Part shown: one piece after another, positions 27,585 through 36,234 of the stretch | Numbering within the stretch: position 1 is the first letter of the stretch | Layout: each line of letters opens with the position of its first letter | Assembly (NCBI RefSeq): GCF_036188265.1 | Contig: NZ_CP108093.1 | Coordinates: 5,600,001-5,664,000 of the forward strand | Source: Streptomyces sp. NBC_00247 | GTDB lineage: Bacteria > Actinomycetota > Actinomycetes > Streptomycetales > Streptomycetaceae | Length of the DNA: 64,000 nucleotides | Reading direction: 5' to 3' | The notes under the pieces: generated by a model | The model's input: the letters and a program-made list of their open reading frames with translations, nothing else | Databases searched by the model: none | Told to the model about the DNA's origin: nothing | Program-made: the position numbers and the translations under genes

Positions 27585-29672
27585 TCAGCGCGCGGCGGCG
27601 TCGAGAGATTCCCGGGCGGCGGCGACCACGTGCTCGGGGGTGAATCCGAACTCGCGGAACAGCACCTTCGCGTCGGCCGAGGCACCGAAGTGCTCCAGCG
27701 ACACGATGCGGCCCGCGTCACCCACGTACCGGTACCAGGTCAGGCCGATGCCCGCCTCGACGGCGACCCGGGCCTTGACGGCCTTCGGCAGTACGCTCTC
27801 GCGGTACTCCGGGGTCTGCTCCTCGAACCACTCGACGCACGGCATCGAGACGACCCGGGTCGGCACGCCGGCCGCCTGGAGCTGCTCGCGCGCCTCGACG
27901 GCGAGGTGGACCTCGGAACCGGTGCCGATGAGGACGACCTGGGGCTCGCCGCCGTCGGCCTCGAACAGCACGTAGCCGCCCTTGGCCGCGTCGTCGTTCG
28001 CCTCGTACACCGGCACGCCCTGGCGGGTCAGCGCCAGACCGTGCGGGGCGCCCTTGCCGAAGACCTTGGTCCAGCGGCGCTGGATCTCGCGCCAGGCGAT
28101 GGCGGTCTCGTTGGCGTCGGCCGGGCGCACGACGTTCAGGCCCGGGATGGCGCGCAGCGAGGCGATGTGCTCGACCGGCTGGTGCGTCGGGCCGTCCTCG
28201 CCCAGACCGATGGAGTCGTGGGTCCAGACGTACGTCACCGGTACGTGCATCAGCGCGGACAGCCGGACGGCGTTGCGCATGTAGTCGGAGAACACCAGGA
28301 AGGTGCCGCCGTAGACGCGGGTGTTGCCGTGCAGCGCGATGCCGTTCATCTCCGCGGCCATGGAGTGCTCGCGGATGCCGAAGTGGATCGTGCGGCCGTA
28401 CGGGTTCGCCTCGGGCAGCGGGTTGCCGGCCGGGAGGAACGACGACGTCTTGTCGATCGTGGTGTTGTTCGAGCCGGCGAGGTCGGCGGAACCGCCCCAC
28501 AGCTCGGGGATGACCTCACCGAGGGCCTGGAGCACCTTGCCGGACGCGGCACGGGTGGCGACGGAGGTGCCGGTCTCGAAGACGGGGAGCTTCTCCTCCC
28601 AGCCCTCGGGCAGCTCGCCCGCGTCGATGCGGTCGAACTCGGCGGCGCGCTCCGGGTTGGCGGTGCGCCAGGCGGCGAAGGACTTCTCCCACACGGCCTT
28701 GGCGTCACGGCCGCGGTCCAGCGCCTCACGGGTGTGGGCGATGACCTCGTCGGGGACCTCGAAGCTCTTCTCCGGGTCGAAGCCGAGGACCTTCTTGGTC
28801 GCGGCGACCTCGTCGGCGCCGAGCGCCGAGCCGTGCGCGGCCTCGGTGTTCTGGGCGTGCGGGGCGGGCCAGGCGATGATCGAGCGGGCCGCGATGAACG
28901 ACGGGCGCTCCGTCTCGGCCTTGGCGGCCAGCAGCGCCTTGTACAGGCCCGCCGGGTCCAGGTCGCCGTTGGGCTGCTGCTCGACGCGCTGGACGTGCCA
29001 GCCGTACGCCTCGTACCGCTTCAGGGTGTCCTCGGAGACCGCGGTCTCCGTGTCGCCCTCGATCGAGATGTGGTTGTCGTCCCAGAGCAGCGTCAGGTTG
29101 CCGAGCTTCTGGTGGCCGGCCATCGAGGACGCCTCGGCGGAGATGCCCTCCTGGAGGCAGCCGTCACCGGCGATGACCCAGATGTCGTGGTCGAAGGGCG
29201 AGGTGCCCGGGGCGGCGTCCGGGTCGAACAGGCCGCGCTCGTAGCGGGCGGCCATGGCCATGCCGACGGCGTTGGCGACACCCTGGCCCAGCGGGCCGGT
29301 GGTGGTCTCGACACCGGTGGTGTGCCCGTACTCCGGGTGGCCCGGGGTCTTCGAGCCCCAGGTGCGGAAGGACTTCAGGTCATCCAGCTCCAGGCCGTAA
29401 CCGGCCAGGTAGAGCTGGATGTACAGGGTCAGGCTGGAGTGGCCCGCGGACAGCACGAAACGGTCGCGGCCCGTCCAGTCGGCGTCGGCGGGGTCGTGCC
29501 GCATCACCTTCTGGAAGAGCGTGTACGCGGCCGGAGCCAGGCTCATCGCCGTGCCCGGGTGGCCGTTTCCGACCTTCTGTACGGCATCCGCCGCGAGGAC
29601 GCGGGCAGTGTCCACGGCCCGCTGGTCCAATTCGGTCCACTGAAGGTCTGTGGTGGTCGGCTTGGTGCTCAC
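27585..29672 (-). CDS. tkt: Transketolase
   Basis: 695 residues. Thiamine diphosphate site WVIAGDGCLQEGISAEASS ... WDDNHISIEG; N-terminal GNGHPGTAMS; substrate-binding RTIHFGIREHSMAAEMNGIA; and the C-terminal domain with GTGSEVHLAV. It exchanges two-carbon units between sugar phosphates. First gene of the pentose-phosphate operon, 34 bases before tal. The GTG start at 29672 is overlapped by a 13-bp palindrome. Confidence 0.97.
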   Translation of the reverse strand: MSTKPTTTDLQWTELDQRAVDTARVLAADAVQKVGNGHPGTAMSLAPAAYTLFQKVMRHDPADADWTGRDRFVLSAGHSSLTLYIQLYLAGYGLELDDLKSFRTWGSKTPGHPEYGHTTGVETTTGPLGQGVANAVGMAMAARYERGLFDPDAAPGTSPFDHDIWVIAGDGCLQEGISAEASSMAGHQKLGNLTLLWDDNHISIEGDTETAVSEDTLKRYEAYGWHVQRVEQQPNGDLDPAGLYKALLAAKAETERPSFIAARSIIAWPAPHAQNTEAAHGSALGADEVAATKKVLGFDPEKSFEVPDEVIAHTREALDRGRDAKAVWEKSFAAWRTANPERAAEFDRIDAGELPEGWEEKLPVFETGTSVATRAASGKVLQALGEVIPELWGGSADLAGSNNTTIDKTSSFLPAGNPLPEANPYGRTIHFGIREHSMAAEMNGIALHGNTRVYGGTFLVFSDYMRNAVRLSALMHVPVTYVWTHDSIGLGEDGPTHQPVEHIASLRAIPGLNVVRPADANETAIAWREIQRRWTKVFGKGAPHGLALTRQGVPVYEANDDAAKGGYVLFEADGGEPQVVLIGTGSEVHLAVEAREQLQAAGVPTRVVSMPCVEWFEEQTPEYRESVLPKAVKARVAVEAGIGLTWYRYVGDAGRIVSLEHFGASADAKVLFREFGFTPEHVVAAARESLDAAAR

Positions 29673-29684
29673 CCTGAGTCAGGG
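29672..29684 (-). promoter_or_regulatory. Palindrome CCCTGA-G-TCAGGG at the tkt start
   Basis: A perfect 6+1+6 palindrome whose last base is the first base of the GTG start codon. Its position over the ribosome-binding area could mean an operator or RNA-level control; it could also be chance. Confidence 0.3.
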
Positions 29685-30081
29685 CTCCTCTCCACTGTTC
29701 GGGAAACCGGGGGCTGGTGACCGCACCGGACATTGTTGAGCCTACCCCCGTAGGAACAAGGGATTTCCGGTTGCATTCCAGGGTGCGCGGCATCTGCGGA
29801 GTTCGCCTTCCGTATGAGCGGGACGGCTCACCATTGGGCTCCTCCGATGAGCGTGACCTGGTACTTCTGTGCTTCACGGCCGAGCGGCGGACCTCTCGTC
29901 CGAGCTTTCTCCACCGGGCCGCTCGAAAAGGCCGGGGGGCCGCTCGTACGTGCCACCCCAACACGAGTCCACCCCCGCGAAGGGCGGCCTGTCCCCAACG
30001 TCTACAGTGGTCTGGTTCGCGCAAGTCTTTACCGGGTCCTCACGCCCGGTGCTTGCTGGGATTTCTCTGTCAGGGGTGTGC
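29685..30081. other. Divergent intergenic region tkt / ctaB
   Basis: About 400 bases with no supportable gene. It must carry promoters for both directions. TACAGT (30003-30008) is a plausible -10 for ctaB without a good -35. CCTAC-CCCC-GTAGG (about 29739-29752) is a short inverted repeat on the tkt side, overlapping TAGGCT, a possible tkt -10. Nothing else stands out. Confidence 0.4.
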
Positions 30082-31029
30082 GTGACGGCCGTCGAGTCCC
30101 GACCCGCAGGGGTCGCCTTGACTCCGAGCCCAGGGGGCCATCGCCCGTTCGGGGCCCGCATCAAGGCATTCGTGGCGCTGACGAAGCCGCGGATCATCGA
30201 GCTGTTGCTCATCACCACCGTTCCGGTGATGTTCCTGGCCGCTCAGGGTGTGCCCGACCTGTGGCTCGTTCTCGCTACCACCGTCGGCGGATACATCTCC
30301 GCGGGCGGTGCCAATGCGCTCAACATGTACATCGACCGCGACATCGACGCGTTGATGGACCGCACGTCCCAGCGCCCGCTGGTCACCGGAATGGTGAGCC
30401 CGCGCGAGTGCCTGGCCTTCGGCATCACCCTCGGGGTCGTCTCGACCGTCTGGTTCGGGCTGCTGGTCAACTGGCTCTCGGCGGCGCTCAGCCTCGGCGC
30501 GCTCCTCTTCTACGTCGTCGTCTACACGATGCTGCTGAAGCGGCGCACCGCCCAGAACATCGTCTGGGGCGGTATCGCCGGCTGCATGCCGGTCCTCATC
30601 GGCTGGTCGTCGGTGACGAACTCGGTCTCCTGGGCCGCGGTCATCCTCTTCGCGGTCATCTTCTTCTGGACGCCCCCGCACTACTGGCCGCTCTCCATGA
30701 AGGTGAAGGACGACTACGCCCGCGTCGGCGTCCCGATGCTGCCGGTGGTTGCCACGAACCGGGTGGTCGCCCGCCAGATCGTCATCTACAGCTGGGTGAT
30801 GGTCGCGGTCTCGCTGCTCCTGACCCCGCTCGGTTACACGGGCTGGTTCTACACCGTGGTGGCGCTGCTCTCCGGCGGCTTCTGGCTCTGGGAGGCGCAC
30901 GGCCTGCAGAACCGGGCCAAGGCCGGGATCTCCGGTGCGAAGCTGAAGGAGATGCGGCTGTTCCACTGGTCCATCACCTACGTATCGCTCCTCTTCGTCG
31001 CCGTCGCGGTGGACCCCTTCCTCCGCTGA
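30082..31029 (+). CDS. ctaB: Protoheme IX farnesyltransferase (heme O synthase)
   Basis: 315 residues, a UbiA-type prenyltransferase with about eight or nine membrane helices. The first Asp-rich motif NMYIDRDIDALMDRT and the second region VKDDYARVGVPML are intact, as is FVALTKPRIIELLL at the first helix. It farnesylates heme B to heme O for cytochrome aa3 oxidase; ctaA lies 1.5 kb away on the other strand. Start: GTG at 30082 has AGGGG 5 bases upstream; GTG at 30076 is the alternative. A perfect 19-bp hairpin ends the gene. Confidence 0.94.
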   Translation: MTAVESRPAGVALTPSPGGHRPFGARIKAFVALTKPRIIELLLITTVPVMFLAAQGVPDLWLVLATTVGGYISAGGANALNMYIDRDIDALMDRTSQRPLVTGMVSPRECLAFGITLGVVSTVWFGLLVNWLSAALSLGALLFYVVVYTMLLKRRTAQNIVWGGIAGCMPVLIGWSSVTNSVSWAAVILFAVIFFWTPPHYWPLSMKVKDDYARVGVPMLPVVATNRVVARQIVIYSWVMVAVSLLLTPLGYTGWFYTVVALLSGGFWLWEAHGLQNRAKAGISGAKLKEMRLFHWSITYVSLLFVAVAVDPFLR

Positions 31030-31052
31030 CGCTCCAGACGTTCTGTTCTCGC

Positions 31053-31096
31053 CGACGGGCGGGTGACGTGGTCCAGGCCACGTCACCCGCCCGTCG
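31053..31096 (+). terminator. Terminator after ctaB
   Basis: A 19-bp perfect stem (31053-31071 with 31078-31096) with a 6-base loop TCCAGG, starting 24 bases after the stop. Confidence 0.75.
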
Positions 31097-31130
31097 CCCG
31101 TTGGGCTACCCATCGGTAGCATCCTGTGCC

Positions 31131-31505
31131 ATGGCAGAGAAGGCGGACATGGCGCAGACGGATGAGAACCAGCGGGCGGACGGCAAGCGGGAGGCCCGCG
31201 ACGGACGCCGGGCGGCCCGGCTGGCCAAGGAGATCGGTGCCTTCGTCAAGGCGCACGGCGGCGCCGAGGGGCAGCTGGCGTACCTCGGCCAGGCGGGCAC
31301 CCGGATCGTCCTGGTGGGCGAGGACGGAGGCTGGGGGGATCTCGTGGCCCCCTCGCACGCGGTCGCCGAGAGCGCCGCGGAGAAGTCCGGCCTCACCTTG
31401 CACGAGAGCTTCGACGGCGAGTTCGCCGCGAAGGTACGCACCGGCCGGTACGAATGGACCCGGATGGCGGGCATCCAGGTGGGTGGCCCGGCCAACCGCG
31501 ACTGA
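31131..31505 (+). CDS. Conserved hypothetical protein (124 aa)
   Basis: The protein has a charged N-terminal third rich in Lys, Arg and Asp (about residues 1-40), then a small alpha/beta-like part with GTRIVLVGEDGGWGDLVAPSHAVA and HESFDGEFAAKVRTGRYEWTRMAG. No signal peptide or membrane segment. I do not recognise the family. The ATG at 31131 follows TAGCAT (31117-31122), a possible -10, closely enough for a nearly leaderless mRNA; ATG at 31149 is an alternative start. Confidence 0.7.
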   Translation: MAEKADMAQTDENQRADGKREARDGRRAARLAKEIGAFVKAHGGAEGQLAYLGQAGTRIVLVGEDGGWGDLVAPSHAVAESAAEKSGLTLHESFDGEFAAKVRTGRYEWTRMAGIQVGGPANRD

Positions 31506-31574
31506 GCGAGGCCAGCGAGGCCCCGCACGCGACGGAGCGCGGGTCCGAGGTCCGGACCCGCGCTCCTCAGGGCG

Positions 31575-32321
31575 TCAGCGGCGCATCAGCGCGAAGACGC
31601 CCCAGCCGAGGTACTCGCGCTGGTACCGCGTGTAGCGGGCGGGGCCGGTGGTCAGCTCCTCCCGCATCTCGGGGGCCAGCTCGTCGCCGGGATCGGCGTC
31701 GAGCCAGCGGCGGAGGTTGAGCCACTGGGCCGCCTGGTAGCGGTCCCAGCTGTCCTGGGAGGCCAGGACCATCTCGACCACGTCGTAGCCGAGACCGCCG
31801 AACCGCTCGACCAGCTCCGGCAGCGGAAGGAAGTCGTCCTTGCCGCCGGCGCGGCAGGCTCGGGCGGTCTCCTCGTCCGGGACCTCCCTCAGCCAGTACG
31901 GCTCGCCGATCAGCATCAGGCCGCCCGGCCGCAGGCTGCGTTCCAGCAGTTCCGCGGTGCCGGCCACGCCGCCGCCGATCCAGGTGGCGCCGACACACGC
32001 CGCGACGTCGACCGGTTCGTCGCAGACGTGGCCGCAGGCGTCGCCGTGGACGAAGCGCACCCGGTCGGCGACGCCCAGTTCGGCGGCGCGCGCACGCGCC
32101 CGCCCGGTGAAGACCGTGCTGATGTCCACCCCGGTGCCGGTGACGCCGTGGTCCCGGGCCCAGGTGCAGAGCATCTCTCCCGACCCGCTGGCCAGGTCGA
32201 GCACCGTGGCCCCGGGGGGCAGGTGCAGGGCCTCGCCCAGGGCGGCGAGCTTGCCCGGGGTGAAGGGGTTGTGGATGCGGTGGCTACTCTCGCTGATGGT
32301 GAAGACGCGTGGCAGATCCAC
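31575..32321 (-). CDS. Class I SAM-dependent methyltransferase
   Basis: 248 residues. The SAM-binding motif I is ATVLDLASGSGEMLCTWARD, the acidic motif II is GTGVDIS, and a GDACG segment follows, typical of ubiE-like/class I methyltransferases. Substrate unknown. The GTG at 32321 is chosen because AAGG lies 9 bases upstream and the conserved fold begins soon after; the frame extends to an ATG at 32357 with an Arg-rich, unlikely N-terminus. Confidence 0.8.
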   Translation of the reverse strand: MDLPRVFTISESSHRIHNPFTPGKLAALGEALHLPPGATVLDLASGSGEMLCTWARDHGVTGTGVDISTVFTGRARARAAELGVADRVRFVHGDACGHVCDEPVDVAACVGATWIGGGVAGTAELLERSLRPGGLMLIGEPYWLREVPDEETARACRAGGKDDFLPLPELVERFGGLGYDVVEMVLASQDSWDRYQAAQWLNLRRWLDADPGDELAPEMREELTTGPARYTRYQREYLGWGVFALMRR

Positions 32322-32508
32322 GGGATGTGTCCTTCGTGTCCGACGGGTTCGGGGCATCGGGGGAGAACGGCCGACCGGAGTCCGCCGTCGCTGCTCGCAC
32401 CGTCATCAGGCACACCTCATCGCGTGGGTACGGATCATCGACCCGGACACGCTAGATCCCTCCCCGGCGGCGCCGCCACCGGATTTCCGCCGCCCTGCCG
32501 ACCCGTCC

Positions 32509-32526
32509 GAGCCACGTACGTGGCTC
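32509..32526 (-). terminator. 18-bp perfect palindrome at the 3' end of ctaA
   Basis: GAGCCACGT-ACGTGGCTC overlaps the ctaA stop codon (32525-32527). As RNA it could form a tight hairpin for transcript ends; as DNA it is a perfect palindrome. Confidence 0.4.
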
Positions 32527-33532
32527 AGGCGTGCGTCAGCGCCTCGCCGGACCGGGGGAGAGGAGCGTCGGCGACGGCCGCCGGGCGCTCGCGCTGGGAG
32601 AGCAGGACCCGCAGGACCCAGATCCACACCAGGCAGGCGCCCACCATGTGCAGGCCCACCAGGATCTCCGGGGTGTCCAGGAAGTACTGGACGTACCCGA
32701 TGACGCCCTGGCCCATCAGGACGAGGAACAGCTCGGCGGCGCGGCGGCGCGGTCCGGGCGGGGCGTCCACGGCCTTCAGCACGAACCAGAGCGCCAGCGT
32801 CAGCGCCACCACGACCCAGGCCAGGTCCGCGTGGAGCTGGCTGATCAGCTTCCAGTCGAGCGGGATGCGGTGCACGTCACTGGAGTCGCCCGCGTGCCGG
32901 CCCGCGCCGGTCACCACGGTGCCGACGGCGACCAGCAGTCCCGCGGCCACCACGAGGATCCAGGTCAGCTGTGAGACGGCCTTGCCGACCAGCGGCTTCG
33001 GGGCCTCGTCGCCTTCGCCGACCCGCTGGTACAGCACCACGGCGACGGTGATCAGGGCGGCGGAGAGCAGGAAGTGCGCGGCGACGCTGTACGGGTTGAG
33101 GCCGACCAGCACCACGAAGCCGCCGAGCACGGCGTTGCCCATGACCACCCAGAACTGGGCCCAGCCGAGCCGGGTGAGGGCACGTCGCCGGGGCTTGAGC
33201 GCCCGCGCCGCGACGATCGCCCAGCCGACGGCCGCGCAGAGCACGTACGTCAGCATCCGGTTGCCGAACTCGATGACGCCGTGGAAGCCCATGGCGCTCG
33301 TCGTGGTGAGGCTGTCCTCGGTGCACTTGGGCCAGGTGGGGCAGCCGAGACCGGAACCGGTCAGCCGCACCGCGCCACCGGTGGCGACGATGATCACCGC
33401 CATCACGACGGCGGACATCGCGGCCCGGCGGACGGTCCGGGGGTCCGGAGTCCACCGTTCGGCGATGTACTGGAGCGGGTTCCGCGCGGCTTGAGCGACT
33501 TCGGCTCGGGTCAGCTTGGGCACGCGCACCAT
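32525..33532 (-). CDS. ctaA: Heme A synthase
   Basis: 335 residues, eight membrane helices. Conserved His residues occur in FHGVIEFGN, AAHFLLS, QLHADLAW and GLHMVGA, the two pairs that bind heme in the two halves. The loop GSGLGCPTWPKC carries the paired Cys. It oxidises the heme O methyl group to heme A. The ATG at 33532 gives MVRVPKLTRAEVAQAARNP, the usual Streptomyces start; the frame is open to 33577. A 16-bp palindrome lies 10 bases upstream. Confidence 0.93.
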   Translation of the reverse strand: MVRVPKLTRAEVAQAARNPLQYIAERWTPDPRTVRRAAMSAVVMAVIIVATGGAVRLTGSGLGCPTWPKCTEDSLTTTSAMGFHGVIEFGNRMLTYVLCAAVGWAIVAARALKPRRRALTRLGWAQFWVVMGNAVLGGFVVLVGLNPYSVAAHFLLSAALITVAVVLYQRVGEGDEAPKPLVGKAVSQLTWILVVAAGLLVAVGTVVTGAGRHAGDSSDVHRIPLDWKLISQLHADLAWVVVALTLALWFVLKAVDAPPGPRRRAAELFLVLMGQGVIGYVQYFLDTPEILVGLHMVGACLVWIWVLRVLLSQRERPAAVADAPLPRSGEALTHA

Positions 33533-33541
33533 GGTAGGCGG

Positions 33542-33557
33542 AAGCTTGTGCAAGCTT
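33542..33557 (-). promoter_or_regulatory. Palindrome AAGCTTG-N2-CAAGCTT before ctaA
   Basis: A 16-bp palindrome, AT-richer than its surroundings, 9 bases upstream of the ctaA ATG and between it and the ABC permease gene. The position and symmetry suggest a repressor operator; no regulator is known to me for this motif. Confidence 0.45.
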
Positions 33558-33616
33558 TCACGAGGGGGACGAGTCACCGCGAACCGTGACCGGAGTCACC
33601 GTCGGCCGACCCCCTC

Positions 33617-34384
33617 CTACTCCCAGCGGAAGAACTTCGCCGCCGCGCCGAGCCCCAGCACCGACCAGACGGCCAGGATGCCCAGATCGCCCCAGGGGAC
33701 GCCCGCACCGTGCTGGAGGACGTCCCGCAGGCCGTCCGAGAGGGCCGCGATCGGCAGCAGGCCGAGCGCCGAGGCCACCGCGTCAGGGAACTTCTCCATC
33801 GGCACGATCACCCCGCCGCCGACCAGCAGCAGCAGGAAGACCAGGTTCGCCGCCGCGAGGGTCGCCTCCGCCTTCAGCGTCCCGGCCATCAGCAGCCCGA
33901 GCCCGGAGAAGGCGGCGGTGCCCAGCACCAGCAGGAGCAGCACGGAGAGGGGGTTGCCGTGCGGTGACCAGCCCAGCGCGAAGGCGATCACCGTCAGCAG
34001 GACCACCTGGAGGACCTCGGTCACCAGGACCGACAGTGTCTTGGAGGCCATCAGCGCCCACCTCGGCAGCGGGGAGGCGCCGAGCCGCTTCAGGACGCCG
34101 TAACGGCGCTCGAAGCCGGTGGCGATGGCCTGGCCGGTGAAGGCGGTGGACATCACGGCCAGCGCGAGGATGCCGGGCGTCAGGAAGTCGACCGGGTCGC
34201 CGGCGCCGGTGTCCACGATGTCGACCGAGCCGAAGAGCACCAGCAGCAGCGCCGGGATGATCACCGTCAGCAGCAGCTGTTCGCCGTTGCGCAGCAGCAT
34301 CCGGGTCTCCAGCGCGGTCTGCGCGGCGATCATCCGGGTCAGCGGGGCGGCGCCCGGGCGGGGGGCGTACGTACCGGCGCTCAT
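33617..34384 (-). CDS. ABC-2 type transporter permease
   Basis: 255 residues with six membrane helices of the ABC-2 type (LTPGILALAVMSTAFTGQAIATGFERRYGVLKRLGASPL is characteristic in position and content). Together with the upstream ATPase it forms an exporter, probably of a drug or lipid-like molecule. The ATG overlaps the ATPase stop (ATGA), so the two are coupled. The gene ends 85 bases upstream of the ctaA start on the same strand. Confidence 0.88.
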   Translation of the reverse strand: MSAGTYAPRPGAAPLTRMIAAQTALETRMLLRNGEQLLLTVIIPALLLVLFGSVDIVDTGAGDPVDFLTPGILALAVMSTAFTGQAIATGFERRYGVLKRLGASPLPRWALMASKTLSVLVTEVLQVVLLTVIAFALGWSPHGNPLSVLLLLVLGTAAFSGLGLLMAGTLKAEATLAAANLVFLLLLVGGGVIVPMEKFPDAVASALGLLPIAALSDGLRDVLQHGAGVPWGDLGILAVWSVLGLGAAAKFFRWE

Positions 34385-35307
34385 GCGCGCAGCTCCTTGC
34401 CGGTGAGTTCCAGGAAGACGTCCTCCAGGGTGTGCCGCTCGACGGCGATGCCGTCCGGCATGACCCCGTGCTGGGCGCACCAGGAGGTGACGGTGGCGAG
34501 CAGCTGCGGGTCGATCGTCCCGGAGATGCGGTAGGAGCCGGGGACGGGCTCGGCCGCCCCGGAACCGTCCGGCAGCGCCTTGATGAGCGAGCCGAGGTCG
34601 AGCCCGGGGCGCCCGGAGAAGCGCAGGGTGTTCTCGGCGCCGCCCCGGCACAGCTCCTCGGGGCTGCCCTGGGCGACGACACGCCCGGCGTCGACGATGG
34701 CGACGTCGTCGGCGAGCTCCTCTGCCTCGTCCATGAAGTGGGTGGTGAGCACGGCGGACACGCCGTCGGCGCGCAGCTCGCGCACGAGGTCCCAGGTGGC
34801 ACGGCGGGCTTGCGGGTCGAGCCCGGCGGTGGGCTCGTCCAGGAACACCAGCTCGGGGCGGCCGACGACGGCCATGGCGAGCGCGAGGCGCTGCTGCTGG
34901 CCGCCGGAGAGGCGCCGGTAGGTGGTGCGCCCGCAGCCGCCGAGCCCGAGGCGTTCGATCAGGGCGTCGACGTCGAGCGGGTGCGCGTGCAGCTTCGCCA
35001 TGTGGCGGAGCATCTCCTCGGCGCGCGCGCCGGAGTAGACGCCGCCGGACTGGAGCATGACGCCGACCCTCGGGCGCAGCAGGGCCGCGTCGGTGACGGG
35101 GTCGAGGCCGAGCACGCGGACGGTGCCGGCGTCGGGGCGGCGGTAGCCCTCGCACGTCTCGATCGTGGTGGTCTTGCCGGCGCCGTTGGGGCCCAGGACC
35201 GCGGTCACCGTGCCCGCCGCGACGCTCAGATCGAGTCCGTCGACGGCTGTCTTGGCGCCGTACCGCTTCACCAGGCCTTCGACCCGTACGACAGGCTCGT
35301 TGCTCAT
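34381..35307 (-). CDS. ABC transporter ATP-binding protein (daunorubicin-resistance type)
   Basis: 308 residues. Walker A GPNGAGKTTT, Q-loop MLQSGGVYSG, signature LSGGQQQRLALA, Walker B LVFLDEPTAGLD, and H-loop TTHFMDEAEELADDV. A C-terminal extension (about 220-308) matches the DrrA-like ATPases that pair with a single ABC-2 permease. The ATG at 35307 gives MSNEPVVRVEG; the frame continues upstream without coding-like sequence. It is divergent from the suf operon, and its neighbours suggest no specific substrate. Confidence 0.9.
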   Translation of the reverse strand: MSNEPVVRVEGLVKRYGAKTAVDGLDLSVAAGTVTAVLGPNGAGKTTTIETCEGYRRPDAGTVRVLGLDPVTDAALLRPRVGVMLQSGGVYSGARAEEMLRHMAKLHAHPLDVDALIERLGLGGCGRTTYRRLSGGQQQRLALAMAVVGRPELVFLDEPTAGLDPQARRATWDLVRELRADGVSAVLTTHFMDEAEELADDVAIVDAGRVVAQGSPEELCRGGAENTLRFSGRPGLDLGSLIKALPDGSGAAEPVPGSYRISGTIDPQLLATVTSWCAQHGVMPDGIAVERHTLEDVFLELTGKELRA

Positions 35308-35383
35308 GGCCGGTAAGTCTAAGTCCCGGGCGATTTCGGGGGACCCGCCGGGGCCCTTGCGGGAGCGGGGATCCATGGCCAGA

Positions 35384-35397
35384 TTAGGTGACCCTAA
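35384..35397. promoter_or_regulatory. Palindrome TTAGG-N4-CCTAA between ABC and suf operons
   Basis: Symmetric 14-bp element in the divergent promoter region, about 75 bases upstream of sufR. It could be the operator of SufR, which lies next to it, or of another regulator; inference only. Confidence 0.4.
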
Positions 35398-35433
35398 GTG
35401 ACGAACCACACCGTTGATCGTTCCGGACCGTGG

Positions 35434-35463
35434 TTGTCATGCCGCTCCGAATTACGCAACAAT
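35434..35463 (+). promoter_or_regulatory. sufR (suf operon) promoter
   Basis: TTGTCA (35434-35439) and AACAAT (35458-35463) at 18-base spacing. The -10 ends 6 bases before the GTG at 35470, which has no ribosome-binding site, so the transcript is probably leaderless. Confidence 0.5.
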
Positions 35464-35469
35464 GGCGTT

Positions 35470-36234
35470 GTGAAATACGTTGGCGAGGCTCCGCAGGAGG
35501 AACTCGCGACCGGTGAGCGCCCGACGCGCAACCGGATCGCGCGCTCCATCCTGGACCACGGCCCGTCCACCGCCGCCGACCTCGCGAAGCGGCTCGGCCT
35601 CACCCAGGCCGCCGTCCGGCGCCACCTGGACGCCCTCGCCTGCGACCGAGTCGTCGAAGCCCGTGAGCAGCGGGTCTACGGCACCCGCACCCGCGGGCGG
35701 CCCGCCAAGGTGTTCGCGTTGACGGACAGCGGCCGGGACGCCTTCGACCAGTCGTACGACAAGCTCGCGGCCGAGGCGCTGCGCTGGATCGCCGAGACCG
35801 CGGGCGACGAGGCGGTCGTCGCGTTCGCCCGCTCCCGGATGGCGGCCCAGGCGGACAAGTACCGCGCGGCGGTCGAAGCCGCCGCCCCCGAGGACCGGAC
35901 AGCGGCCCTGGCCAGGGCCTTGTCCGTGGACGGGTACGCTGCTACGGCGCGCAGCGCGCCGGGCCCCCAGCAGGCCGAGCAGCTCTGCCAGCACCACTGC
36001 CCGGTCGCACACGTCGCCGAGCAGTTCCCGCAGCTGTGCGAGGCGGAGACGGAATTCTTCTCCGAACTGCTCGGGACCCATGTACAGCGTCTGGCCACCC
36101 TCGCCCACGGCGACGGCGTGTGCACGACGTACGTACCCAAGGGCGGTCCGGGCGGCGGTACCACCGACGCCGGCGCGCCCCCACAGACCACCACCTCAGT
36201 ATCAGCCAGCACTGCCGGGAGGAACCCCGCATGA
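35470..36234 (+). CDS. sufR: Fe-S sensing transcriptional regulator SufR
   Basis: 254 residues. A winged helix-turn-helix near the N-terminus (GPSTAADLAKRLGLTQAAVRRHLDAL, residues about 31-56) is followed by a helical linker and a Cys cluster: C173, C177, C190 and C218 (CQHHC ... QLCEAE ... GVCTTY). Such Cys hold a [4Fe-4S] cluster in SufR repressors, which shut off the suf operon when clusters are plentiful. It is the first gene of the operon, and its stop overlaps the sufB start (ATGA). GTG at 35470 gives MKYVGEAP. Confidence 0.9.
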   Translation: MKYVGEAPQEELATGERPTRNRIARSILDHGPSTAADLAKRLGLTQAAVRRHLDALACDRVVEAREQRVYGTRTRGRPAKVFALTDSGRDAFDQSYDKLAAEALRWIAETAGDEAVVAFARSRMAAQADKYRAAVEAAAPEDRTAALARALSVDGYAATARSAPGPQQAEQLCQHHCPVAHVAEQFPQLCEAETEFFSELLGTHVQRLATLAHGDGVCTTYVPKGGPGGGTTDAGAPPQTTTSVSASTAGRNPA

